This document shows positions 15,354 to 26,252 of a stretch of DNA of 64,000 bases, one piece after another. Source of the stretch: Colwellia sp. MB02u-6 (lineage in GTDB: Bacteria > Pseudomonadota > Gammaproteobacteria > Enterobacterales > Alteromonadaceae); the NCBI RefSeq assembly GCF_014077095.1, contig NZ_JACGVG010000028.1, positions 1 to 64,000 on the forward strand, read 5' to 3'. Positions within the stretch are counted from its first letter, which is position 1, and the number at the start of each line of letters is the position of its first letter. Made by a program: the position numbers and the translations under genes. The notes below the pieces were generated by a model. The model was not told the DNA's origin. It saw only the letters and a list, made by a program, of their open reading frames with translations, and did not search any database.

Positions 15354-15731
15354 ATGCAGAATAAGTTAGCTTTAGTGGTGACTACCCCGCCCAACAGTAA
15401 TTTAACAACAACGGCAATTAATCTTGTCAAAGCGGCGTTTGATAGTGGTGTAAGTATCATTGGGGTATTTTTCTATCAAGACGGTGTGTTAAATGCCGCT
15501 AAATATTTATCCATACCCAGTGATGAATTTCAAACACTAGCACAATGGCAACAACTTAATAGCGAATACAATGTGCCCTTATATTTATGTATTAGTGCCG
15601 CAGAAAAACGTGGTTTAAGTGACGAGCTAAATAACCATGAAAGCTCAAATATAGACTCAGCATTTACAGTTTCGGGTTTAGGTGAGTTAGTTGAGTTGAC
15701 CAGTAAAGCCGAACGTGTGGTGCAATTATAA
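15354..15731 (+). CDS. tusD: Sulfurtransferase complex subunit TusD
   Basis: The 125-residue protein has the DsrE-like fold (LALVVTTPPNSNLTTTAINLVKAAF ... GVSIIGVFFYQDGVLNA) and the conserved active cysteine in VPLYLCISAAEKRG, at about residue 79, equivalent to TusD Cys78. TusBCD accepts persulfide sulfur from TusA and passes it to TusE, for MnmA-catalysed 2-thiolation of U34 in tRNA-Lys, Glu and Gln. Its last codon overlaps the tusC start by one base, so the operon is translationally coupled. Confidence 0.95.
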   Translation: MQNKLALVVTTPPNSNLTTTAINLVKAAFDSGVSIIGVFFYQDGVLNAAKYLSIPSDEFQTLAQWQQLNSEYNVPLYLCISAAEKRGLSDELNNHESSNIDSAFTVSGLGELVELTSKAERVVQL

Positions 15732-16108
15732 TGTCAGAAAATAGACCACATGATAAAACTATCGCCATTATAAATACCCAAGCGCCTTTTTCGAATGCCG
15801 CCGGTAAAGAGGCACTAGACGCCGCATTGATATTTGGCTCATACGAGCAAGCCACGTCGCTGTTCTTTTTAGGTGATGGGGTATTTCAGGTGATCGGAGA
15901 TCAGAATGCCTCAGCCATCGATATTAAAGACTACCTTAAAACATTTTTAGCACTTGAATTTTACGATATTGAAAATATTTATGTTTGCCAACAGTCATTA
16001 ACGGAGCGCAACTTAAGCGCACATTTTCATATTAACAATATACAAGTATTATCAAACCAAGAATTTAGTCAACGCTTACACCAGCACAACGTGATTTACA
16101 GGTTTTAA
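15731..16108 (+). CDS. tusC: Sulfurtransferase complex subunit TusC
   Basis: A 125-residue DsrF-like protein with KTIAIINTQAPFSNAAGKEALDAALIFG and the F-L-G-D-G-V-F-Q motif of the family. It overlaps tusD by one base (ATG within ATAATG). TusC is the structural middle subunit of the TusBCD heterohexamer; no catalytic cysteine is needed. Complete by length (about 119 in E. coli). Confidence 0.94.
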   Translation: MSENRPHDKTIAIINTQAPFSNAAGKEALDAALIFGSYEQATSLFFLGDGVFQVIGDQNASAIDIKDYLKTFLALEFYDIENIYVCQQSLTERNLSAHFHINNIQVLSNQEFSQRLHQHNVIYRF

Positions 16109-16109
16109 C

Positions 16110-16406
16110 ATGGCTATGCTACACCTTATTAGAAACTCAGGCTTTAATAGCAATGCATTAACACAATGCCTTGAGATGATTTTGCCACAAGACAGTATAT
16201 TATTAATCGATGACGGTTGTTATAATTTCAATCATACCCTATTGCTTAGAACACTAACCGAGCAGCAAGACATAACGCTTTACTTTATAAGCCAACACGC
16301 TGACGCTCGCGCACAATGCCCTAATAATAGCTTATTTATACCAATCACCTTAGCCGAAGTAGTAGCACTACTTTTTAAACACGACAATTCAATTACCTGG
16401 TCATGA
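16110..16406 (+). CDS. tusB: Sulfurtransferase complex subunit TusB
   Basis: A 98-residue DsrH-like protein ([37 protein letters not shown]) with the conserved late block around [10 protein letters not shown]. One base separates it from tusC, and it overlaps tusE by four bases (ATGA). TusB completes the TusBCD sulfur relay complex in the cytosol. Confidence 0.93.
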   Translation: MAMLHLIRNSGFNSNALTQCLEMILPQDSILLIDDGCYNFNHTLLLRTLTEQQDITLYFISQHADARAQCPNNSLFIPITLAEVVALLFKHDNSITWS

Positions 16407-16735
16407 GAATAATATATAACAACAAAAGCTTAGCCACCGATAAACAAGGCTATTTGCTCGATTTTAAACAATGGAACGAAAATGTTGCCATATTACTGGC
16501 AAAAAATGATGATATTGAGCTATTAGAAGCCCATTGGGAAGTTATTCGCTTTGTTAGGCAGTTTTATCTAACTTACAATACTTCACCTGCCATTCGCGCT
16601 CTAACCAAAGCGATGAAAGCAGAGTTTGGTGAAGAGAAGGCCAACAGTCGTTATTTATATCGCTTGTTTAAAGAAGGGCCTGCTAAACAAGCCACTAAGT
16701 ATGCAGGCTTGCCAAAACCGGCTAGGTGCATTTAA
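16403..16735 (+). CDS. tusE: Sulfur relay protein TusE (DsrC family)
   Basis: The 110-residue protein matches TusE/Dsr[59 protein letters not shown] and the C-terminal arm GLPKPARCI with the essential penultimate cysteine at 109. The second cysteine of sulfite-reductase DsrC is absent, as in TusE. It takes sulfur from TusD and presents it to MnmA. It is the last gene of the tusDCB-tusE operon; in E. coli tusE stands elsewhere, next to yccA. Confidence 0.95.
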   Translation: MRIIYNNKSLATDKQGYLLDFKQWNENVAILLAKNDDIELLEAHWEVIRFVRQFYLTYNTSPAIRALTKAMKAEFGEEKANSRYLYRLFKEGPAKQATKYAGLPKPARCI

Positions 16736-16951
16736 CTTGGCTTATCTAGCCAATGAGCTTAAAACGCTGAGATAATTAATTATCTACCTGATTTTAATTG
16801 TTAAAATTAAAATCCATAATGTTAAAAAATTTATAAGCAGCTAACTATTTATCAAATTTTATGCCTTGTATTTAGCCATTCTTCCTCATAAAAAAGTAAA
16901 ACACTTAATTAAACAGGTGTTAAGCCAAGGAGAGTCTTGATATTTATTGGC

Positions 16952-16985
16952 AAAAAAAAGCGCTTACCTACAAGGTAAACGCTGA
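16952..16985 (-). terminator. Terminator of the long GAPDH gene
   Basis: On minus, AGCGTTTACCT and AGGTAAGCGCT pair around TGT and are followed by a run of T. The rest of 16,736-17,025 shows nothing else. Confidence 0.85.
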
Positions 16986-17025
16986 TTAGAATAAACTAAC
17001 TTTACATTTTGTTATCTATCATTCG

Positions 17026-18474
17026 TTATGTGAAGGGTAATGTGGGTACATCAATACCTGACATTGCTAACATCACACGCACTACCTGACAGCTATAACC
17101 AAACTCATTGTCATACCATACGTATAGTACAGCGCGATCACCATCAACAATCGTTGCTTGAGAATCAACAACACCAGCGTAACGTGAACCGACTAAATCA
17201 GTGGATACAATTTCAGTCGAAGCGGTGTAATCAACTTGATTTTGTAATTTAGAGTTTAAAGAGATGTTACGTAAATAATCGTTTAATTGCGCTTTACTGG
17301 TCTCTTTTTTCAAGTTCAAGTTCATAATAGCCATTGAAACATTCGGCGTAGGAACGCGAATCGCATTACCCGTTAACAAACCTTTTAATTCAGGTAATGC
17401 TTTTGCTACCGCTTTAGCTGCACCCGTAGTACTGATCACCATATTCAATGGCGCACTACGGCCACGACGCGGCGCTGGATGGTAATTATCAATTAAGTTC
17501 TGATCATTAGTATATGAATGTACAGTCTCAACATGACCATTGCGAATACCAAACTCATCATTGAGTGCTTTAAGTACCGGCGTAATCGCGTTGGTTGTAC
17601 AACTTGCTGCAGAAATCATGGTGTCTTCTGCTAAAATCATATCTTCGTTTACACCGTATACGATGTTTTTAATCTCACCTTTAGCCGGTGCGGTTAGTAA
17701 AACTTTAGCAACACCTTTTGATTGTAAATGTTGTCCTAAGCCCTCTTCATCACTCCAAATCCCAGTATTATCAACCACTAAAGCGTTATTGATACCATAA
17801 GCAGTGTAATCAATTTCTGATGGTGCTTTAGCATAAATAATTTGAATAAAAGCACCGTTCGCTTTAATAACGTTATTTTCTTTATCAATGGTAATACTAC
17901 CGTTAAAGGCACCGTGCACTGAATCACGACGCAGTAAGCTTGCACGTTTTTCTAAATCATCTTCTTTACCTGGGCGAATAACAATGGCGCGTAACTTAAG
18001 CTTAGCGTTGGGGCCAGCACGTTCAATTAATAAACGCGCTAACAAACGACCAATACGACCAAAACCGTAAAGTACAACGTCTTTAGATTCTTGTACGTCG
18101 GTATCTTTAGCGATGGAGGCTAATTCTTTTTCTAAAAATTGTTCAATTGACAAGCCATTCGCTTCACCTTTAAATAAATAACGGTAAGCTAATTTACCTA
18201 CGTCCACACGCGCAGGTGCTAATGACATATTAGCTAAAGCTTGAATAAAGGGAGAACTTTCACGTAAACGCAATTTATTTTCTTCATGTAAAGCCACTGA
18301 TTTGTGTGCTTTAATGATATCGATGGCAGAAGCATTGACTAATGTGCGACCGTAAATAGAAATTTCTATACCGTCGTTTCTAAATAATTGTCCGATAATC
18401 GGCTGCATGTTTTCAGCGAATGTTTGACGTTCCTGCCAACTAGCTAGATATTGTTCTTCAAGAAGAGAAGTCAT
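17026..18474 (-). CDS. Glyceraldehyde-3-phosphate dehydrogenase, long (about 480-residue) type
   Basis: The C-terminal two thirds are a GAPDH: nucleotide site YGFGRIGRLLARLL at 136-150, catalytic SAASCTTNAITPV with Cys292, HSYTNDQNLIDNYHPAPRRGRSAP and WYDNEFGYSCQVV. A 130-residue helical N-terminal extension precedes it. The second beta strand ends VIRPGK where NAD-specific enzymes such as GapA have an Asp (INDL), which suggests different cofactor use, possibly NADP, but this is inference. Long GAPDHs of this kind occur beside classical GapA in Shewanella, Vibrio and relatives. It is transcribed alone, on minus, opposite a DUF2989 gene. Confidence 0.9.
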   Translation of the reverse strand: MTSLLEEQYLASWQERQTFAENMQPIIGQLFRNDGIEISIYGRTLVNASAIDIIKAHKSVALHEENKLRLRESSPFIQALANMSLAPARVDVGKLAYRYLFKGEANGLSIEQFLEKELASIAKDTDVQESKDVVLYGFGRIGRLLARLLIERAGPNAKLKLRAIVIRPGKEDDLEKRASLLRRDSVHGAFNGSITIDKENNVIKANGAFIQIIYAKAPSEIDYTAYGINNALVVDNTGIWSDEEGLGQHLQSKGVAKVLLTAPAKGEIKNIVYGVNEDMILAEDTMISAASCTTNAITPVLKALNDEFGIRNGHVETVHSYTNDQNLIDNYHPAPRRGRSAPLNMVISTTGAAKAVAKALPELKGLLTGNAIRVPTPNVSMAIMNLNLKKETSKAQLNDYLRNISLNSKLQNQVDYTASTEIVSTDLVGSRYAGVVDSQATIVDGDRAVLYVWYDNEFGYSCQVVRVMLAMSGIDVPTLPFT

Positions 18475-18632
18475 TGCGTAAACCTTTTTATGTCAGTCAA
18501 TTGAGTGATGGGTTATTATTAATGTAAAGAGGTAATTAGCAATAACTAATTACTGAATGCGGCGCATATTGTAATCCAACATGAATTATTTCGCCACCAG
18601 TTACAAATATTTTTCTGGGATAAATAGAGAAA

Positions 18633-19439
18633 ATGATGAAATTTGATAAATTAATGATAATTTTACTTTTTTGCCCATTGATGGCCTGTGAAAACAGACC
18701 TAATTTTGCTGAGTTATGTGAACAACATACAAAAATTTGTCAAGAATTTCAAGAAGACACTTGGTGTAAACGAGAACGTGTCGCGGTTGGCTTTGCTAAC
18801 TTAGCAGAAAAAAATGATGCTAACGATGGCAACAAATATCAGCAGTTAATTGCCTACGAAGGCTATGAGAAATGCATGCTTCATGCATCTAAAATTGAGC
18901 ACATTAAGTTAAAGGTTAAGAAAACCATTCGCATTAATAATGTGGTTAAGGCGCAGGCTAAAATTAAAGCGATAGCATTTGCTACGCAAAGTTCTGAACA
19001 CCCTGACCTGTTATTTTTCCATTGGTCGCGCTACTTAAATGAGCACTCACTAAATAAATTTATTGCCTTAGAAGGCAGTGAATTATTAGAGAAACCTAAT
19101 CGACAAATCAACTTAGCCAGCTATTACGCGAAACATGATGCCACTAAAACCTTAAACCTGCTCTATCATGCACTAGAGCTTTACCCAAGCGATGCCACTA
19201 TAGATACCGAGATATTTCAGTCTCTCGCCAGTATTTTTGCCCATAAAAAAGAGCATAAGCAAGCTTATATCTGGTCAAAAATATTATATTTATATAGTCC
19301 AAAAGACAGCACTATCAGCCATGAAACTTTAGTCAGTTACTTTAAAAACAATAACTTAAACACTGAGTTTTTAGACCAAGTAGCGAAAAAAACCTTAAAT
19401 AACATTATTGATAATAAGTTTAAAGCGCCACATACCTAA
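18633..19439 (+). CDS. DUF2989 lipoprotein
   Basis: A 268-residue protein with a lipoprotein signal (LMIILLFCPLMAC, Cys19) and the DUF2989 pattern FAELCEQHTKICQEFQEDTWCKRERVAVGFAN. The rest is helical, with TPR-like repeats near residues 150-250 (YYAKHDATKTLNLLYHALELYPSDA). Role unknown; a periplasmic envelope lipoprotein. It ends about 100 bp before the gnd stop on the other strand. Confidence 0.82.
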   Translation: MMKFDKLMIILLFCPLMACENRPNFAELCEQHTKICQEFQEDTWCKRERVAVGFANLAEKNDANDGNKYQQLIAYEGYEKCMLHASKIEHIKLKVKKTIRINNVVKAQAKIKAIAFATQSSEHPDLLFFHWSRYLNEHSLNKFIALEGSELLEKPNRQINLASYYAKHDATKTLNLLYHALELYPSDATIDTEIFQSLASIFAHKKEHKQAYIWSKILYLYSPKDSTISHETLVSYFKNNNLNTEFLDQVAKKTLNNIIDNKFKAPHT

Positions 19440-19541
19440 TTTGGCGATTACTGGCAAGCCTGTTTTTTGAATAAAGCGCTAGCCAAATTAACGATTACCC
19501 AAGTAGAGCTAGAGCCTACTCGGGTTGATACACGGCTATAC

Positions 19542-21071
19542 TTAATTAATTTCCTGCATATTACGTGCTTCACTTGACCAATTAACGTGATACTTTTTGC
19601 CAGTGGCTTTATCGATACGTTCAAAAGTATGAGCGCCAAAGAAGTCACGCTGTGCTTGTAATAAATTGGCCGGCAGCACAGCACAACGTATAGAGTCATA
19701 ATATGACAGTGCAGATGAAATTGCCCCGGTTGGAATCCCCATCAAGGCAGAATTTGACACTGACTTTCGCCAATTCAATTGATGTTGACTTAATTGCTCA
19801 GCAAAGAACTCATCTAAAAGTAGATTGTCTAAGTCAGGGTTTCGCTCAAATGCTTGCGTGATTGACTGTAAAAATGCCGCACGAATAATACAGCCCGCAC
19901 GCCAAATTTTGGCAATACTAGCAAAGTTAAGTTGCCAATTATGCTCTTGCTCCGCAAGTTTCATTAATTGAAAACCTTGTGCATAGGCACATATTTTTGC
20001 GCTATATATAGCATCATGTAACTGTTCAATAAAGGCCTGTTTATCTTCACCAACAAGTATCACCACTTCTGGACCTGACAATATGCCTGAAGCTTTAACA
20101 CGCAAATCTTTAAAAGATGAAATAGAACGAGCAAAAACCGCTTGAGTAATAGTTGGCGCAGGTGTGCCTAATTCTAAACTACTTACCGCAGTCCAAAGTC
20201 CAGTACCTTTTTGACCTGCTTTGTCTAAGATCAGATCAACTAACGGTGTTTTTTCTTCACCAACTCGATGACGTAAAACCTCGACCGATATTTCCATTAA
20301 ATAACTTTCTAATGGGCCACCATTCCACATTTCAAAAATATCAGCAATTTCATCACTGCTTAATGCTAAGCCGTCACGTAGCATTTGATATGCTTCACAT
20401 ATAATTTGCATATCGGCATACTCAATGCCGTTATGGACCATTTTCACATAATGCCCAGCACCCGCTGGACCAATATAGGCAGCACAGGGTTCACCTTCAG
20501 TAACAACTTCACCTGGTTTAGTGCGTTCAATGGGTTTACCTGTTTTTGCATCAACCTTTGCAGCAATGGCTTGCCAAATAGGTTTTATTCTTGCCCATGC
20601 GTAGGGTGAACCACTGGGCATTAATGCCGGTCCAAAACGCGCACCCACTTCACCACCTGAAACAGCTGAAGAAAATAAAATAAAGTTATTTTTGTATTTT
20701 TTCTCGCGTGCAACGGTATCAACCCATAAGCTATTACCTGTATCAATAACAATATCATCAGGTTGAATACCGGCACCAATCAAGTTTTCACACACTTGAT
20801 CAACCGGTGCGCCTGCTGGCACTGATAGTACGATAAGGTGTGGTGGCTTTAAGCGAGAAAGTAATTCTGTATAGGACGAACAACCAATAACACGTGCGGT
20901 TGATGAGCCACTTTCAGCCTTGTCTTGAGTAATGGCATCTTCAACTTTACTGATATCAAGATCGAAGGCGGCAATACTAAAACCGTTATCAGCCAAATTA
21001 AGCACTAAATTCTTGCCCATGACACCTAAACCAATAAAGCCGATATCGCATGCACTGTTGTTCTGTATCAT
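19542..21071 (-). CDS. gnd: 6-phosphogluconate dehydrogenase, decarboxylating
   Basis: 509 residues with the NADP-binding IGFIGLGVMGKNL near the start and the active-site block GAGHYVKMVHNGIEYADMQ (catalytic Lys) near residue 215. It converts 6-phosphogluconate to ribulose 5-phosphate and CO2, in the oxidative pentose phosphate pathway. It is longer than E. coli Gnd (468) mainly because of an inserted loop around KTGKPIERTKPGEVVTEGEP before the catalytic block and an extended C terminus. It is monocistronic and is not part of the zwf operon, though it draws on the same substrate. Confidence 0.95.
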   Translation of the reverse strand: MIQNNSACDIGFIGLGVMGKNLVLNLADNGFSIAAFDLDISKVEDAITQDKAESGSSTARVIGCSSYTELLSRLKPPHLIVLSVPAGAPVDQVCENLIGAGIQPDDIVIDTGNSLWVDTVAREKKYKNNFILFSSAVSGGEVGARFGPALMPSGSPYAWARIKPIWQAIAAKVDAKTGKPIERTKPGEVVTEGEPCAAYIGPAGAGHYVKMVHNGIEYADMQIICEAYQMLRDGLALSSDEIADIFEMWNGGPLESYLMEISVEVLRHRVGEEKTPLVDLILDKAGQKGTGLWTAVSSLELGTPAPTITQAVFARSISSFKDLRVKASGILSGPEVVILVGEDKQAFIEQLHDAIYSAKICAYAQGFQLMKLAEQEHNWQLNFASIAKIWRAGCIIRAAFLQSITQAFERNPDLDNLLLDEFFAEQLSQHQLNWRKSVSNSALMGIPTGAISSALSYYDSIRCAVLPANLLQAQRDFFGAHTFERIDKATGKKYHVNWSSEARNMQEIN

Positions 21072-21272
21072 AAAAAGTCCAAAAAAATTATAGATGGAGA
21101 CATTATGCCATCATAGAAAAATAATAACCTTATGGAAGAGCCAATAAATAAGTATTTATAGCAAGGCTATGTTTAATAGCCGACATTTTAGTAACAATAC
21201 GCAATAAAACAAGGTTTAAATCAACATTTATTGCTTTATATCGAGTTATAACTTGTAATCTTTATAAAATGG

Positions 21273-21287
21273 TGTAATTTTACTACA
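21273..21287. promoter_or_regulatory. HexR box upstream of gapA
   Basis: TGTAATTTTACTACA is a near-perfect 15-bp HexR palindrome (consensus TGTARTWWWAYTACA). It lies 34 bp upstream of the gapA start. HexR bound to KDPG-free DNA is known to activate gapA in Shewanella-type regulons; the direction of control here is inferred. Confidence 0.85.
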
Positions 21288-21311
21288 TTAATTTTTAAAG
21301 TTTTATTTTAG

Positions 21312-22319
<1,008 letters not shown>

Positions 22320-22344
22320 GTCCTTGTTTGCCCGCTAATAAACT

Positions 22345-22380
22345 AATAAAAAAGCCAGATTAATTCTGGCTTTTTTATTA
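22345..22380 (+). terminator. Terminator of gapA
   Basis: AAAAAAGCCAGA and TCTGGCTTTTTTA pair around TTAAT, with a T-run on plus. Confidence 0.88.
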
Positions 22381-22643
22381 GTTTTTTCCCCTCCTAAGCT
22401 CCTGACTTAAAAGTTACGAAAACTGACTTTATTACAAAAGATACTTGTTGGTTAATCTCATTTAGTGGCAATAATCATCATGGTTCATCGCTGAGCACTA
22501 GCTGGCTTAGTGTTATGTGGTGCGATTATTATCTTTAATATGTAATAAAACAACAAAAACGATCTCTTGTTGTTTTATCAGTTACAAACCAACTACAACA
22601 GTGAAGTCCAATATTGTTATTATTTTTGTTTGGTATTTTAAGT

Positions 22644-22673
22644 AAAAAAAAACCAGGCAATGCCTGGTTTTTA
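22644..22673 (-). terminator. Terminator of the zwf-eda operon
   Basis: AACCAGGCA and TGCCTGGTT pair almost without a loop; A and T runs on both sides make it bidirectional, and on minus it ends the operon after eda. Between it and gapA's terminator nothing is seen. Confidence 0.88.
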
Positions 22674-22720
22674 CTGATAGATTAATTATCTTTTCAGCCC
22701 TTAGTTAGCACCAATAGCTC

Positions 22721-23368
22721 TTATTTTACGTGCGCTAGTGCTTGCTTTGCTAAACGCGTAATTTCTTGCCAATTACCTTGTTTAATAATTTCATCAGACA
22801 CTAGCCAAGAGCCACCACAACATGAAACATTGGGTAAAGCTAAGTAGTCTCGAACATTATTTAAGTTAATACCACCGGTTGGACAAAATTTAATATCAGG
22901 AAATGGTCCACCAATTGACTGCAATGCCTTAACACCACCCGATGCTTCCGCAGGGAAGAACTTAAGATGATCATAACCACAGTCAATGCCATCCATTAAT
23001 TCAGAAATAGAAGAAATACCTGGAATTAAAGCGATATTACCTTCTTTACCTGCTTGTAATAAACCTTTTGTTAGTCCGGGGCTGATGGCAAACTTTGCAC
23101 CAGCTTCATATGACTTTTGTAATAGATCTCGATTAGTAACCGTGCCCGCACCAACAATGGCCTCAGGTAAGTGTTTAGCTATGATGCTGATCACTTCTAA
23201 TGCCGCAGGTGTACGTAAGGTGACTTCTAGCACTTTTATGTCTGCTGCTAACAATGCTTCTGCAATAGGTAGCGCATCTTTAACATCTTTTATCACTAAA
23301 ACCGGCACTATCGGGCCCATAGCAAAGAGATCTTTTGGCTGTATTTGCCAATTATTTGATAATGTCAT
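22721..23368 (-). CDS. eda: KDPG/KHG aldolase
   Basis: 215 residues, TIM barrel, with VLEVTLRTPAALE (catalytic Glu near residue 50), GAGTVTNRD, and the Schiff-base lysine in HLKFFPAEASGG. It cleaves 2-keto-3-deoxy-6-phosphogluconate to pyruvate and glyceraldehyde 3-phosphate, the last Entner-Doudoroff step; the product may feed GapA. Last gene of zwf-pgl-edd-glk-eda, eight bases after glk. Confidence 0.96.
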   Translation of the reverse strand: MTLSNNWQIQPKDLFAMGPIVPVLVIKDVKDALPIAEALLAADIKVLEVTLRTPAALEVISIIAKHLPEAIVGAGTVTNRDLLQKSYEAGAKFAISPGLTKGLLQAGKEGNIALIPGISSISELMDGIDCGYDHLKFFPAEASGGVKALQSIGGPFPDIKFCPTGGINLNNVRDYLALPNVSCCGGSWLVSDEIIKQGNWQEITRLAKQALAHVK

Positions 23369-23376
23369 AATTGCTC

Positions 23377-24387
23377 TTAATACCTTGTTATGTTATTTTT
23401 TTGGATGATGTCATTAGCTTTTTCTGACATCAATTGGTTAAGATACGCTGATGCACCAAGTAAACCAGGTTGTTTTTCAGTGACAACAAATGTTGGAATA
23501 GGTTGAGTAAAACTTGATAGACGCCCTTTCTGTTCAAATCGTTGCCTAAATTCACTGCTAGCAAAAAATTCGATAAAACGAGGAACAATGCCACCTGCAA
23601 TATAAACACCACCATAGCTACCAAGGGTTAACGCTAGGTTACCAGCGAAACTTCCTAAAATCCGACAAAATTGCGCTAAGGTTTCTACGGCCAATGAACA
23701 ACTGCCTGACAAGGCTTTTTCAGTGATTTCTTTTGCGGATAATTTTGTTATCTCACCATTTTTTTCAAAACTCAAGGCTTGGTATATTTGTTCAATACCT
23801 AGTCCTGACAATACCTGCTCATAGGAAACACGGGGATATTTTTTTGAAAGAAATTGTAAAATGGCAACTTCTTGTTGATCTACGGGAGCAAAGTCTACAT
23901 GGCCACCCTCGCCACTTAAACTATGCCAACCAGAATCTATGGCGATTAAATTAGCTACACCTAAACCCGTACCAGCACCACAAATAGAAATGGGCTTGTT
24001 TGCTACAACATCACCAACACCTATTTGCACCTTTTGCGCAGCATCTAAGTGCGGAATTGCATGAGCTATCGCAGTAAAGTCGTTAATTAGCACCAACTCG
24101 TTAAACTGTAACTCTGCTTTTAGTTGTGTTTGTGAAAACTGCCAAGGTAGATTAGTCATAACAATAAGATCTTTATCTACTGGGCAAGCAATAGCTAAAC
24201 AAGCATTAACTTTCTTACCCACTAATTGCTGTTTTGTAATAAAGTCGGTTAATACCTCAGCTAAACTGGTGTAATCGGCACAAGCATAAATGGTGATGTT
24301 AGCAATATGCCCTTGCGCGTCGACTAAGGCCACGCGCATATTGGTACCACCAATATCAGCAATAATATTTATTTCACTATCGGACAT
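23377..24387 (-). CDS. glk: Glucokinase
   Basis: 336 residues of the proteobacterial Glk type (ROK-unrelated): IIADIGGTNMRVALVD phosphate-1 motif, LVLINDFTAIAHAIP with the catalytic Asp, GAGTGLGVANL, and LSGEGGHVDFAPVD. It phosphorylates glucose to glucose 6-phosphate with ATP and so feeds Zwf. It lies two bases after edd, showing the organism channels free glucose into the Entner-Doudoroff route. Confidence 0.95.
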   Translation of the reverse strand: MSDSEINIIADIGGTNMRVALVDAQGHIANITIYACADYTSLAEVLTDFITKQQLVGKKVNACLAIACPVDKDLIVMTNLPWQFSQTQLKAELQFNELVLINDFTAIAHAIPHLDAAQKVQIGVGDVVANKPISICGAGTGLGVANLIAIDSGWHSLSGEGGHVDFAPVDQQEVAILQFLSKKYPRVSYEQVLSGLGIEQIYQALSFEKNGEITKLSAKEITEKALSGSCSLAVETLAQFCRILGSFAGNLALTLGSYGGVYIAGGIVPRFIEFFASSEFRQRFEQKGRLSSFTQPIPTFVVTEKQPGLLGASAYLNQLMSEKANDIIQKNNITRY

Positions 24388-24389
24388 GA

Positions 24390-26252
24390 TTATCGCTCGC
24401 CTTGAAAATCATCAGCAAACAGTGAACATGCACCGGTTTCAGCTGAGCTTAAGTTACGACGCATAAAGCCAAATAATTCACGCCCCATACCTTGATGATG
24501 ACCATTAACTTCAAAAATAGCATTTTTACGTTTTGCAAGTTCAGCATCATCAACTAACAAAGTTAACTCGCCACTTTCGCCATCAAGTAAGATCATATCA
24601 CCGGTTTTAATTTTTGAAATTAAGCCACCATCTAATGCCTCTGGACATAAATGAATAGCCGCCGGTACTTTACCTGAAGCACCAGACATTCTACCGTCGG
24701 TAACTAAAGCAACTTTGAAGCCTTTATCTTGTAAAACCCCCAATGGTGGCGTTAATTTATGTAGTTCAGGCATACCACGGGCTTTTGGCCCCTGAAAGCG
24801 AACAACAGCAATAAAGTCTTTTTCTAACTCACCCGCATCAAAGGCAATATCAAGTTCGTGTTGATCTTCAAAAACAACTGCAGGTGCTTTAATCACAAAG
24901 CTACCTTCGCGCAGTGATGAAGTTTTCAACACTGAAATACCTAAGTTACCTTTCATAACTTTTAAACCACCATGGCTACTAAAAGGTTTTTCAGCAGTGG
25001 CAATAATTTCGTCATCGCCTGAGCTAGTTGCGCCGTCGATCCAGACTAATTTTCCATCTTGCAATACAGGTCGTTGGGTATAACGAGTTAAGCCACGACC
25101 GCAGATGGTCTCAACGTCTTCATGAACCAAACCAGCATCAATAAGCTCTTTGAATAACAATGCCATGCCACCCGCTTCTTGAAATTGATTAATGTCAGCA
25201 TGACCATTGGGATAAATGCGGGTTAATAGCGGCACCGCGTCAGATAAATCATTAAAGTCTTGGAAATTAATAATAATACCCGCTGCTTTGGCAAAGGCGA
25301 TGATATGCATAGTTAAGTTCGTTGAACCACCGGTGGCTAACAAGGCAACAATAGCATTAACAATTGAACGCTCATCAACCATTTTACCTATTGGCATATA
25401 ATTGCCCGATGGCTGAGTTAAACGCGTAACTTGGCGCGCTGCAGCTTTGGTCAATTCTTCACGTAATTGCGTATTGGGTGCAATAAACGAAGCGCCTGGT
25501 AGATGTAAACCCATCACTTCAACCACTAATTGGTTAGAGTTTGCCGTACCAAAAAATGTACAAGTACCAGCGGTGTGATAAGACGCAGATTCTGCTTCTA
25601 ATAACTCTTCTTTACCCACTTCACCTTGAGCATATTGCTGACGAACACGCGCTTTGTCTTTATTTGGCAAACCAGAAGGCATTGGGCCTGCGGGTACAAA
25701 AACAGTAGGTAAATGACCAAAAGTCATACTAGCAATCAATAGTCCAGGCACTATTTTATCGCAAATACCCATCATCAGTGCGCCATCAAACATATTATGT
25801 GACAGCGCAACAGCAGTCGACATAGCAATAACGTCTCGGCTCATCAAACTTAAATCCATACCTGGCTGACCTTGTGTAACACCGTCACACATCGCAGGTA
25901 CACCACCGGCAAATTGGGCTACGCCGCCGGTTTCTTTGACCGCGGCTTTAATAATGGCTGGGTAGGTTTCGTACGGTTGATGCGCTGAAAGCATATCGTT
26001 ATAAGCAGATATAATAGCAATGTCTGAATGACTAAGACCACGTAATGTCGCTTTGTCATCGCTACCACAAGCAGCAAAACCATGAGCTAAGTTACCACAA
26101 GATAAACTAGCGCGATGTACAGTAGTTGATTTTTCACCCGCTATCTTTTCAAGGTAAGCCGCACGGCTTGCTTTACTTCGATCTATGATACGTTGTGTGA
26201 TCTGTACAATACTTTTATTCATAACTGTTTTATTCATAATTACTTGGCCCAA
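24390..26252 (-). CDS. edd: 6-phosphogluconate dehydratase
   Basis: 620 residues of the IlvD/Edd family. Cysteines at CGSD, GICDKIV and [13 protein letters not shown] are the likely Fe-S ligands, and [17 protein letters not shown] is the C-terminal signature. It dehydrates 6-phosphogluconate to KDPG. The true start may be an internal ATG shortly after 26,252 because the open frame has several early methionines ([14 protein letters not shown]); the upstream end overlaps pgl by 13 bases, so coupling is likely either way. Confidence 0.95.
   Translation of the reverse strand: MGQVIMNKTVMNKSIVQITQRIIDRSKASRAAYLEKIAGEKSTTVHRASLSCGNLAHGFAACGSDDKATLRGLSHSDIAIISAYNDMLSAHQPYETYPAIIKAAVKETGGVAQFAGGVPAMCDGVTQGQPGMDLSLMSRDVIAMSTAVALSHNMFDGALMMGICDKIVPGLLIASMTFGHLPTVFVPAGPMPSGLPNKDKARVRQQYAQGEVGKEELLEAESASYHTAGTCTFFGTANSNQLVVEVMGLHLPGASFIAPNTQLREELTKAAARQVTRLTQPSGNYMPIGKMVDERSIVNAIVALLATGGSTNLTMHIIAFAKAAGIIINFQDFNDLSDAVPLLTRIYPNGHADINQFQEAGGMALLFKELIDAGLVHEDVETICGRGLTRYTQRPVLQDGKLVWIDGATSSGDDEIIATAEKPFSSHGGLKVMKGNLGISVLKTSSLREGSFVIKAPAVVFEDQHELDIAFDAGELEKDFIAVVRFQGPKARGMPELHKLTPPLGVLQDKGFKVALVTDGRMSGASGKVPAAIHLCPEALDGGLISKIKTGDMILLDGESGELTLLVDDAELAKRKNAIFEVNGHHQGMGRELFGFMRRNLSSAETGACSLFADDFQGER

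Noticed and set aside
18500-18545. HexR-like half sites (TGTAAAGAGGTAATTA) before the long GAPDH gene
   Set aside because: Only the outer bases match; the palindrome is poor compared with the three accepted boxes.
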